From NCBI GenBank assembly GCA_044228875.1, contig JBGAUA010000006.1, positions 1 through 56,962 of the forward strand: DNA of 56,962 nucleotides, in the 5' to 3' direction. Below, piece after piece: positions 19,444 through 27,164 of the stretch; within the stretch, counting starts at the first letter, position 1, and every line of letters begins with the position of its first letter. The notes under the pieces are model-generated. The model saw nothing but the letters and a program-made list of their open reading frames with translations. It did not search any database and was not told where the DNA came from. Origin of the DNA: Epilinea sp044228875 (GTDB taxonomy: Bacteria > Chloroflexota > Anaerolineae > Epilineales > Epilineaceae). The position numbers and the translations under genes are program-made.

Positions 19444-20682
19444 TCACGGCCATTGGCCGCGCCCGACGAGGGGAAAGACGATGCGGGCGCGGTCCTCCCC
19501 GCCTTCGGGCGTCGGTGTGGGCTCGGTTGCCTGCCCGGTCGGCGCGGCCGTGGGATCGGGACCCTCGCCCGGCGTCGGCGTGGGCGTGCGGGTGGCCGGC
19601 CGCGGCGTGGGCGTGACCGAGGGAGGCAGTGTGGCCGTTGGCGACGGCGTGGCGGAGGCCGGCGGGGGCAAGGCGGTCACGGTGGCGGGATGGGCGCCGC
19701 GGCGGCGCTGCATCTGCTCCCATTCCACCACACCCCGTTGGCCGCCGGTGGGGCTGAGGCGCTGGATGGACCACCGAGGCCGCACCTCGATGATGGCGTA
19801 GAGGCTGCCATCCGGTCCGGTGGCCAGCTTCCAGCAGCGCCCGGTTACCTTGAAGCCGCCGTCGGGGCTGCCGTCGGGCTTGAAGCGCTCGACGCGGCTG
19901 TTGTCGCCCACGCCCTCGTGTACGGGGATGAAGATCCGCCCGTCGGGCGCCACGGCGATGCCCGTGGGCACCGCCGGGAGCTTCCAGGATCCGGCCAGTC
20001 CACCGTCGATGCTGTAGCGCATCACGCGAGGGTCGTCGGGATCGTCGTAGACCACGTAGCGGATGCCGTCCGCGCCGAGGGCCATGTCCAGGGCCCAGGG
20101 CTCGATGACCATGCGGTCCAGGGCTGCGCCGCCGGGGCTGTAGCGCCGGATCTCGGTGTAGCCGGCATCACCGGCGATCAGAATGTCGATGGTGCCGTCC
20201 TTCTCGACGCCGATCGAGCGCACGTAGTCCACCTCGCCGAGCCCGAGATCCCAGGCCACCACCTGTTCCATGGCATCGCTCAGACGGCTGATGAGGCTGA
20301 GTGCGGGCAGGTCCGGCTGATCGGGGATGGGAATGGACAGGTCCATGACCATCCCGCCGCCGGGCATCCCCGCCAGATCGTGGATGTCACCGATGCTCAT
20401 GAAGCCCCCTCGCCAGGCCAGGCCGGAGGAGTACCGATCCAGCCCGATCTGTCCGGTGTCCGTGCCCATGGTCACCCAGACGTCGCCGACCTCGTCCGCC
20501 GCCAGATTGGTGGGGAAGTCCGGCACCGCTGCATGGGCCGCCGGCGGCGTTGACGGTGACGCGCCCGACCAAGGCCATCCACCGAGGAAGATCAGGGCGC
20601 ATCCGACGGCCAGGACGGTCAGCCCGCGTCCGCGGTCGGCAACGGTCGTCGTCATGCGGGGGTCCTCCGGCGTCTGCCTCAT
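19444..20682 (-). CDS. secreted NHL-repeat protein with Thr/Pro-rich tail
   Basis: A 412-residue protein. A signal peptide or anchor lies at about residues 21-38 (LTVLAVGCALIFLGGW). Residues 50-310 hold NHL-like strands such as ALDMALGADGIRYVV and GIAVAPDGRIFIPV. Residues 325-395 are a Thr/Pro-rich linker (TPTPRPATRTPTPTP). The last residues read RIVFPLVGRGQWP, similar to the short motif seen in the other secreted proteins here. A ribosome site GGGAGG precedes the ATG at 20682; another ATG at 20655 also has GGAGG. It sits 47 bases upstream of the BatA-like gene. No enzymatic motif is visible; function unknown. Confidence 0.7.
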   Translation of the reverse strand: MRQTPEDPRMTTTVADRGRGLTVLAVGCALIFLGGWPWSGASPSTPPAAHAAVPDFPTNLAADEVGDVWVTMGTDTGQIGLDRYSSGLAWRGGFMSIGDIHDLAGMPGGGMVMDLSIPIPDQPDLPALSLISRLSDAMEQVVAWDLGLGEVDYVRSIGVEKDGTIDILIAGDAGYTEIRRYSPGGAALDRMVIEPWALDMALGADGIRYVVYDDPDDPRVMRYSIDGGLAGSWKLPAVPTGIAVAPDGRIFIPVHEGVGDNSRVERFKPDGSPDGGFKVTGRCWKLATGPDGSLYAIIEVRPRWSIQRLSPTGGQRGVVEWEQMQRRRGAHPATVTALPPPASATPSPTATLPPSVTPTPRPATRTPTPTPGEGPDPTAAPTGQATEPTPTPEGGEDRARIVFPLVGRGQWP

Positions 20683-20759
20683 GGTCTGCCTCCCGGGGTT
20701 CTGTGGTGCGGCCGCCCGCTCAACGCCGAGCCCGCTTGCTCCGAACGCGGTGCACGGGC

Positions 20760-21956
20760 TCAGAGTTCGGCGCGCAGAGCCGCCAACAAAGCGGCCACGT
20801 CTTCTTCGCCATTGTAGCCTTGGATCGAGACGCGGAGAATCGGCCGGTTCTGCCAGAGATAGAGCGGCAGCTCCACGCGATGGCGCTCATAGAGGCGCTC
20901 CTTTAGGCTCAGCACGTCCGCGTCCGCAGGCAGCTGCACGGCGACCATCTGCCCCAGTAGATCCGGATGCGGCGCCTGCAGGGCCTGGACGCCGGGCAGG
21001 CCGAGCAGGGATTCCCGGGCCGCCATGACCAGGCGTCGACAACGCTGGCGCACCGCGTCCCAGTTGCGTTCCGCCTGGAAGTCCAGGGCGGCGGGCACGG
21101 TCAGGAAGGGGGTGACGTCCCGCGTCCCCCAGAACTCGATCTGGTCGATGAAGGGCGAGGGACCGTGGATCTCCGGCTCCCAGCCCCAACTGATGACCAG
21201 CGGTTCCAGCAGGCCCTGGGCTTCTGGTCGGGCGTGGAGGAAGGCGGCGCCCTTGGGGGCGCAGGCCCACTTGTGGAAGTTGCCGGTGTAGAAGTCGGCA
21301 CCGACGGCTTCCAGGTCCACGTCCAGGTGCGACGGCGCGTGGGCGCCGTCGATCAAGGTCAGGATCCCCGCCTCGCGGGCCCGGCGGCAGATCTCGGCCA
21401 CCGGCAGGATCAGCGCGGTCGGCGAGGTGATGTGGCTGAGGAACAGTACACGGGTGCGCGGCGTCACGGCGGCCCAGAGGGTCTCCACCAGGGATTCGGG
21501 AGATTCCACGGGTACCGGGACCGCCGCCAGGCGGTAGCTGAAGCCGCCCCGAGCGGCCAGGTAGTTCCAGGTCCGGTCGCAAGCCCCGTACTCGTGGTCG
21601 CAGCCGAGCACCTCGTCGCCCGGGCCCAGCCGCGCCGCCAGACTGCGGGCGACCACGTTCACGCCCACGGTGCTGTTGATCACCCAGACCAGGTCGAGCG
21701 GCCGGGCCCCCAGGACTTCGGCGATGCGGTTGCGCGCGACCTCCATGAGCTGGGGATAGCGCCGGGCGATGAAAAGCACCGGCTGGCGCTCCATCTCCCC
21801 GATCCAAGCGGCCTGGGCGGCCAGCACCGGCCGGGGGCAGGCACCGAAGGACCCATGGTTCAGGAAGACGACGTCGGGATCCAGGGCGAACTCGGCGCGC
21901 AATGCCTCAGGGGAGGGCAGGGGCAAAGCGGGGAGGGACGGCGAGGGCGGCGTCAT
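20760..21956 (-). CDS. class V aminotransferase (isopenicillin N epimerase-like)
   Basis: A 398-residue PLP-dependent enzyme of fold type I. The opening FLNHGSFGACPRPVL is typical of the CefD-like branch of class V aminotransferases. DGAHAPSHLDVDL supplies the Asp and the following His that contact PLP, and FYTGNFHKWACAPKGAAF holds the Schiff-base Lys. This branch includes epimerases, desulfurase-like and lyase enzymes, so the reaction cannot be fixed. The ATG at 21956 overlaps the fabV stop by four bases (ATGA), implying coupled translation. The track from 24488 to 20760 reads GT4, FabV, then this enzyme. Confidence 0.85.
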   Translation of the reverse strand: MTPPSPSLPALPLPSPEALRAEFALDPDVVFLNHGSFGACPRPVLAAQAAWIGEMERQPVLFIARRYPQLMEVARNRIAEVLGARPLDLVWVINSTVGVNVVARSLAARLGPGDEVLGCDHEYGACDRTWNYLAARGGFSYRLAAVPVPVESPESLVETLWAAVTPRTRVLFLSHITSPTALILPVAEICRRAREAGILTLIDGAHAPSHLDVDLEAVGADFYTGNFHKWACAPKGAAFLHARPEAQGLLEPLVISWGWEPEIHGPSPFIDQIEFWGTRDVTPFLTVPAALDFQAERNWDAVRQRCRRLVMAARESLLGLPGVQALQAPHPDLLGQMVAVQLPADADVLSLKERLYERHRVELPLYLWQNRPILRVSIQGYNGEEDVAALLAALRAEL

Positions 21957-23164
21957 GCCGAGCCGCTTCCCGGCTCCCAGTCGAGGTCCGTCTCCACCGG
22001 CAGCGAATAGTCCACGCCGGCCACGTCGAAGCCGAAACATTGGCGGAAATAGCACTGGAAGCGCGCGAAGCAGCCCCATTCGGCAAGGCGCTCCGTCGTG
22101 GCCTTGGACCAGAGCTCCAGCACCTCCGCCTGCACCGCCGGGGCCATCTCCAGGTCGTCCAGGCGGATGCGGCCCTCTTCGTCCGTCTTGGGTTTCAGAC
22201 CCGGCCCCAGGTGGTCGGCCAGGAGGCGCGAGGCCTGCTCCAGCGGCCCTTCATGGGTGCCGGCGCGCTTCATGACGTCGAAGAGCAGGCTCATGTAGAG
22301 GGGCACGGCCGGGATGGCCGCCGAAGCCTGCGTGACGATGGACTTGTTGATGGAGACGTAGCAGCCGCCGCCGAGAGCCCTGTCCAGGGTCTGGTTGAGG
22401 CTGGCGCAGGTCACCTCCAGGTCAGCCTTGGCATGGCCGATGGTGCCGTAGCGGTAGATGGGCCAGGTCACTTCGGGACCGAGGTAGGAGTAGGCCACCA
22501 CCCGCGCGCCGGGGGCCAGAAGCCCGGCGCCCAGGAGGGCCTCTACCCAGCGACGGAGGTCGGCCCCGCCCATCACGGCGACCGTCTCGGCGATCTCCTG
22601 GGGCGTGGCGACCTCCAGGGCCACCTCCTCCACCTCTTCGGTGTTCAGGTTGACGGACTTGATCGGAAGCTGCCGGCCGACCGTCTTGAGCACCGACTGG
22701 TAGATCTGGCCGGTCTCCGGATCCTGGCGCTTGGGCGCCGCCAGGCTGTAGACCAAAAGGTCCACGGGGCCGAAGCCTGCCCGCAGCCGGTCCATGGCCT
22801 GGGCCAGGATCTCGTTGGAGAAGGCGTCGCCGTTCAGGGTTTCCGCCCGCAGGCCGACTTCCCGCGCCTCGCGATGGAAGGCCCTGGTGTTGTACCAGCC
22901 GGCCGAAGCGGTGCGATCGCCCTTTGGTGGCCGTTCGAAGCAGACCCCCAGGCTGGACATGCCGTAGCCCAAGGCGCCGGCAATGCGGGTGGCCAGGCCG
23001 TAACCCGTTGAGGAGCCCAGCACCAGGAGGTTCCCGCCGCTCCAGGCGGCGGGTTCCCGACGAACCTCCGCCACCTGCCGCGCCACCTGGGCGGCGCAGC
23101 CTTCGGGATGGGCCGTGGTGCACACGAAGCCTCGGATTCGGGGCTGGACAACCTGCTCAGGCAT
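21953..23164 (-). CDS. fabV: trans-2-enoyl-CoA/ACP reductase (NADH)
   Basis: A 403-residue protein, the normal length for FabV. NADH-binding LLVLGSSTGYGLATRIAGAL lies near residues 46-65. The family catalytic motif Y-x8-K is present in IYRYGTIGHAK near 240. Other conserved stretches are VDLLVYSLAAPKR and CYVSINKSIVTQASAAIP. FabV reduces the trans-2 double bond of enoyl-ACP/CoA in the last step of fatty acid elongation and is a triclosan-tolerant alternative to FabI. GTGGAGG precedes the ATG. The start overlaps the end of the upstream GT4 gene by eight bases, an unusual neighbour for a fatty-acid enzyme. Confidence 0.95.
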   Translation of the reverse strand: MPEQVVQPRIRGFVCTTAHPEGCAAQVARQVAEVRREPAAWSGGNLLVLGSSTGYGLATRIAGALGYGMSSLGVCFERPPKGDRTASAGWYNTRAFHREAREVGLRAETLNGDAFSNEILAQAMDRLRAGFGPVDLLVYSLAAPKRQDPETGQIYQSVLKTVGRQLPIKSVNLNTEEVEEVALEVATPQEIAETVAVMGGADLRRWVEALLGAGLLAPGARVVAYSYLGPEVTWPIYRYGTIGHAKADLEVTCASLNQTLDRALGGGCYVSINKSIVTQASAAIPAVPLYMSLLFDVMKRAGTHEGPLEQASRLLADHLGPGLKPKTDEEGRIRLDDLEMAPAVQAEVLELWSKATTERLAEWGCFARFQCYFRQCFGFDVAGVDYSLPVETDLDWEPGSGSA

Positions 23165-24488
23165 GATGAGCCTCCACGGAAGCGGCGAGGGTTGCGGCGG
23201 CGGGCAGATCCGGCGCGTCGTCGAGCAGGGGACGGAACAGCCCATCCGGACCCACCGCGCTGACCACGGCTTCGGCCACTTGATCGGCGGCGCGAGCCAG
23301 GATGGGGACCTGCCGCGCCGCTGCGGCGCTGAGGCCGGCCCCACCGTGCTCGCGGGAGAGGGCGAAGAGCGCCTCGTAGGCGTCGAAGCAGCGCTGGGGG
23401 TCGAAGATGGCCAGGGCTGCCGTCTGCCGCGCACGGTAGGCGGGAAGCCGAGCAGCCACCTCCAGGATGCCCTTGGCGAGGGCCGCGGGGTCGCCGGCTC
23501 GGGTGATGACGCCCATCCCGGTCACGCGCACGATCTCCCGCGCCCCGGGGATGTCGGCGGTCACCAGGGGCGCGCCGCTGCGCACGGCTTCGATCTGGGT
23601 GGAGGGGAAGCAGTCGGAGCGGCTGGGCAGGGCGAAGCAGTCGATCATCCCGTAGAAGTCGGCCAAGGCCTGCGGTTCGGTCAGGAGGCCGAGGAAGGTG
23701 AAGTGGTCGGCCAGGGCCTCCACCTCGGCCCGGTGGCGCTCGAAGAAGCCCTCGTAGCTGATCTCCCGAACCCCGGCGAACACGAAATGGGCATCGGGCC
23801 GCGCTGCCAGCACCTGGGGAACAGCCCGGAAGAGGAAGTCAAAGCCCTTCTCCTCGACGAAGCGTCCGGCGAAGCCCACCAGGAAGCGCTCCTCCAGGCC
23901 CAACTGCCGGCGCCAGGCGGCGCATGCCGCTGGGTCGGGCGGCGGAAGGTCCACGGGGGCGTAGATGAAGTGCAGCTTGGCTTCCAAGGGCGCGAGCAGG
24001 CGGCTGGAGGCGGCATAGTCGCGGGTCTGGGGGATGAGGCCGGTGGCCATGCGGCCGGCCGCGCCGGTCATCTGGTAATAAAGCCGCTCCAGAGGGGCCT
24101 TGAGCCGGCCGGTTGGCAGCACCAGGTCGCCGTTGTGGGTGAGGAAGACGGAGGCGCCGGCCTGGCGGGCCAGGGCGGTGGCAGGATAGACCTCCGGGAA
24201 GGGGATGTGGATGCTGACGGCATCGATGGCCTCCTCCCGCAAGAGGCGCCGCAGCCGCGGCAGGAGACCGGGGGCGATGAGCGAGCGGCTGACGCTGAAG
24301 CGCGGTTCCACGCGATGCACCCGGACGCCGCCGATGACCTCCTCGAGGGGCAAGTCGGGATCGTGCCGCACGGCCAGGGCATGCACCTCATGTCCCCGCG
24401 CGGCCAGACCTTCGGCGATCCGCCCGGCGTAGCGGGTCAGCCCGGTCCAGTGGGGGTAGTAGTAGGTGAGGAGGAAGAGTATGCGCAT
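23157..24488 (-). CDS. GT4-type glycosyltransferase
   Basis: A 443-residue GT-B enzyme. The N-terminus MRILFLLTYYYPHWTGLTRY has the Gly-rich loop after the first strand. The C-terminal domain shows LVGFAGRFVEEKGFDFLF, a GT4 hallmark, and LPSRSDCFPSTQIEAVRSGAP, the EX7E region with Asp in place of the first Glu. About 60 residues after the GT fold (near 385-443) have no clear homology and look helical. It is the first gene after a consensus promoter and overlaps fabV by eight bases. The donor and acceptor are unknown; a lipid acceptor is a guess from the FabV neighbour. Confidence 0.87.
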   Translation of the reverse strand: MRILFLLTYYYPHWTGLTRYAGRIAEGLAARGHEVHALAVRHDPDLPLEEVIGGVRVHRVEPRFSVSRSLIAPGLLPRLRRLLREEAIDAVSIHIPFPEVYPATALARQAGASVFLTHNGDLVLPTGRLKAPLERLYYQMTGAAGRMATGLIPQTRDYAASSRLLAPLEAKLHFIYAPVDLPPPDPAACAAWRRQLGLEERFLVGFAGRFVEEKGFDFLFRAVPQVLAARPDAHFVFAGVREISYEGFFERHRAEVEALADHFTFLGLLTEPQALADFYGMIDCFALPSRSDCFPSTQIEAVRSGAPLVTADIPGAREIVRVTGMGVITRAGDPAALAKGILEVAARLPAYRARQTAALAIFDPQRCFDAYEALFALSREHGGAGLSAAAARQVPILARAADQVAEAVVSAVGPDGLFRPLLDDAPDLPAAATLAASVEAHHA

Positions 24489-24504
24489 GGGGGAGGGTCG
24501 GCCA

Positions 24505-24533
24505 ATCGTATCGCGGGGCGATGGGGCTGTCAA
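24505..24533 (-). promoter_or_regulatory. strong sigma70-type promoter for the GT4-fabV-aminotransferase operon
   Basis: On the minus strand TTGACA (24533-24528, perfect -35), a 17-base spacer and TACGAT (24510-24505, 4/6 -10) are spaced ideally. Transcription would begin near 24498, about ten bases before the GT4 ATG at 24488, giving a very short leader without a Shine-Dalgarno sequence. Confidence 0.7.
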
Positions 24534-24574
24534 AGGGCCCTCGTAGACGCCCGGACTTGAATGCCGCCGTCCGC

Positions 24575-26848
24575 TCAGCGCGGGCGTAGCAGCCGAGGTA
24601 CGTAGATGAGCCGCTTGCCCGGCTGCAAGGTGCGGGTAGGTCGCGCGGAAGGGGTGGCGCTGGCGGTCGTGGGTCTGTCCGACGGCGTCGCGGTGGGCAG
24701 AGCCTCGGTGGGCGTCGGCTCCCTACGGGTGCTCGTGGGCGTGGGTGTTGCGGGGGACAAGGTCGCCGTGGCGCTGGCCGTGGGCGTCGCGCTGGGAGCC
24801 GCGGTGTCCGTGGGCATCGCTGTGGGCGTCATCGTCGGCGCCACGGGCGCGCCGCCCCAGCGGTAGAGCTGCAGGCGGTTGTTGCCGCTGTCCACCACCA
24901 GTACGCGGCCGTCGCGGTTGGCGGCCACACCCAGGGGCCGGTCCACCAGGCCCGGACCGCCGCCCGCCCCGTCGGCGAAGACAGCCACCACCGCGTCAGC
25001 GAGCGGCTTCTCCGGAGAAGGCGAGCGGAATACCGTCACGCGCCGGAGATTGAAATCGTCGTTCTCCAACAGGTACAGGTACCGGCCGTCCGAGGAAAGG
25101 GACATAGGCCCCCGCAGGAAGCCCGGCGGCACGTCGCCCCGCTCGGGTGCCTCGGCCTCCCAGCGGTGGACCAGGAACCCCTCCAAGGTGTAGGCGCTCA
25201 GGCGCGCCTGCCCACGCTCGATCACGTACAAGAGGCCGTCCGGACCCACCGTCAGATCCCGGGGATACTCCAGCGCGTCCTTGCCCGCGCTGCCGAAGCT
25301 TCCGATGAGTTCCCCCGTCGGGCTGCGCCGCACGATGCGGTTGTTGCCCGTGTCGGCGATGTAGACGGTGCCGTCCGCGTCTACCGCTACGCCCTCCGGT
25401 CCGTCCAGCCCTTCAGCGCTGCGTTGCCGCTGACCCGTGCCGAACGCACCCAGAGGCGTGCCATCGGCCATGAAGATGTGGACCAGGTGGCGATTCGGAT
25501 CCGCCACATAGACCTTCAAGGCGTCACGCTCCGGCCCCGTTCGCCAGAGGGCCAGACCGGCCGGCTCGCCCATGTCCATGTCCGGGGCGCCGAAGAGGTA
25601 CAACGGTGAGAAGTCCTGCGCGGCGTCCAACACCTGGATGCGCCGGTTGCCGCTGTCGCTGACGACCAGCAACTGGTCGTCCAGAGCGACGGCTCGCGGC
25701 CGGTCGAACTGGCCCGGGTCGCGGCCGAGCCCGGCCAATGAGGTGATGCTGCCGCCGTCCGGTGGCAGCAGCATCAGGCCGGCATCGCCACTGTCCAACG
25801 GGTCGGTGCCGGCATAGGGGTTGCTGAGGATTGCGTCGCCGCCAGGAAGGAAGGCGGCTCCCTGAAGATGCAGCTGCAGGCGCGGGTCCACGCCGGCCAG
25901 GCCCAGGGCCGGGCCGAGGAGCTTGCCGTCCGGACCGGAGCGCCAGAGCCGCGGGCTGGTGTAGGAGGGCTCGAAGTCGCGGATGATGAAGCGTCCGTCC
26001 GTGCTCACGGCGATGCCGGAGGGCTTGTTGAGCTTGTCCTCGACCCGGCTGCCCAAGCTGCTCACCTGGCGCTTCAGCGTGCCGTCCCGGGCGAAGACGA
26101 CCAGCCGGTTGCGGTTGGTGTCCGCCACCCAGACCTCGTCGTCCGGTCCGATGGCCACGTCCCGCGGATGGTTGAGTTTGTGCGGGTCGCTGCCCGGGCC
26201 ACCCAGGGTGCCCAGCCACAAGCTGCCGTCGGGGGTGAAGATCTCGATGTCGCTGGCTCCCTCATCCGCCACGTAGACGTTCCCGCGGCTGTCCACGGAG
26301 AGGCCGATGGGGTTGAGAAAGAGCCCGGGGCCCTTGCCGGGACCGCCCCATTCCTGGAAGGGCTTGTTCTCGCAATGGGCCTTGACACAGAACTTGTCGT
26401 CCAGCCGGTACTGCAGCACCACGGAACGCCCGGCATCGACGACGTAGACGTACTTGCCGTCGGGGCTGACCGCCACATCGCGGGGCTGCCAGAACTGCCC
26501 GTAGTTCTCGCCGCGGCGCCCCCACCAGCCCAGATAGGGTTCGGCCGAGGGTTGGAAGACCTGGATCCGGGCGTTTCCGGTATCCACCACGAAGATCCGG
26601 CTGCCGTCCGGCGTCGTCGCCACGCCCATGGGCAGGTTGAGCTGCCCTCCCTTGGCCACGGCGTCGATGACGCGCACGAAGGTGGGGCCCTTCGCGGCTT
26701 CGGCCTCATCCTGGCCCGGCGCCGCCACCGCCCAGCCCCTCGCCCCCGTCAAGGTGGCGACGGCCACGCCCAGTACCAGCAGGTGCGCTACGAAGCGACA
26801 CCTTGCCGAACGGACAGACCGATGGTTGTGTGGGAAATCGCTGATCAT
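24575..26848 (-). CDS. large secreted NHL-repeat beta-propeller protein
   Basis: A 757-residue protein. A basic n-region and hydrophobic core (FVAHLLVLGVAVATLTGA, about 20-37) form a signal peptide. Residues 55-655 hold ten or more NHL repeats, with classic strands such as FVVDTGNARIQVFQ, VWVADTNRNRLVVF and VYIADTGNNRIVRR. Residues 660-745 are a Thr/Pro/Ser linker. The C-terminus is LIYVPRLLRPR, echoing the YLPLVL-type motif of neighbouring proteins. Two Cys (FCVKAHC) sit in one blade. The ATG at 26848 lies about 200 bases downstream of a promoter and lacks a clear ribosome site. A binding or scaffold role outside the cell is likely, ligand unknown. Confidence 0.78.
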   Translation of the reverse strand: MISDFPHNHRSVRSARCRFVAHLLVLGVAVATLTGARGWAVAAPGQDEAEAAKGPTFVRVIDAVAKGGQLNLPMGVATTPDGSRIFVVDTGNARIQVFQPSAEPYLGWWGRRGENYGQFWQPRDVAVSPDGKYVYVVDAGRSVVLQYRLDDKFCVKAHCENKPFQEWGGPGKGPGLFLNPIGLSVDSRGNVYVADEGASDIEIFTPDGSLWLGTLGGPGSDPHKLNHPRDVAIGPDDEVWVADTNRNRLVVFARDGTLKRQVSSLGSRVEDKLNKPSGIAVSTDGRFIIRDFEPSYTSPRLWRSGPDGKLLGPALGLAGVDPRLQLHLQGAAFLPGGDAILSNPYAGTDPLDSGDAGLMLLPPDGGSITSLAGLGRDPGQFDRPRAVALDDQLLVVSDSGNRRIQVLDAAQDFSPLYLFGAPDMDMGEPAGLALWRTGPERDALKVYVADPNRHLVHIFMADGTPLGAFGTGQRQRSAEGLDGPEGVAVDADGTVYIADTGNNRIVRRSPTGELIGSFGSAGKDALEYPRDLTVGPDGLLYVIERGQARLSAYTLEGFLVHRWEAEAPERGDVPPGFLRGPMSLSSDGRYLYLLENDDFNLRRVTVFRSPSPEKPLADAVVAVFADGAGGGPGLVDRPLGVAANRDGRVLVVDSGNNRLQLYRWGGAPVAPTMTPTAMPTDTAAPSATPTASATATLSPATPTPTSTRREPTPTEALPTATPSDRPTTASATPSARPTRTLQPGKRLIYVPRLLRPR

Positions 26849-27038
26849 CCGTGGGCGTACCGGTTGCCCACCGTTCGGGTCGTTGCGGCGCCGGGAGGGC
26901 GCCTCCGCAACGATCGGCAGGGCGGGCAATCCTGAGGGCAAGGCCACCGAACACCCTTGGGCAGGGGGCGGAGGCGACGAGGACCCGAGCGATGATGCTT
27001 GACTGGGAAGAGAGCCAGGGGGGGCGCCAGGAACGAAC

Positions 27039-27067
27039 CTGACGAACAAGACCATTAACATTATACT
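27039..27067 (+). promoter_or_regulatory. candidate promoter for the beta-helix gene
   Basis: CTGACG (27039-27044), a 17-base spacer and TATACT (27062-27067) match the -35/-10 consensus at 4/6 and 5/6. Transcription would start near 27074, about 90 bases before the ATG at 27165. Its -10 overlaps that of the divergent promoter on the other strand. Confidence 0.5.
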
Positions 27068-27088
27068 GCCCGCACCTGCCGGTGTCTA
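27060..27088 (-). promoter_or_regulatory. promoter for the large NHL gene
   Basis: On the minus strand TAGACA (27088-27083, 5/6), a 17-base spacer and TATAAT (27065-27060, perfect) form a near-consensus sigma70 promoter. It points to the NHL gene starting at 26848 and shares its -10 bases with the plus-strand promoter, so the two probably exclude each other. Confidence 0.65.
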
Positions 27089-27164
27089 CAGCCACGACCG
27101 AGTCGCGTGCCAAGGTCGCGCGCGGAGGCCTGATCACCACGCGCCGGAACCAGGAAGGTGTGCC

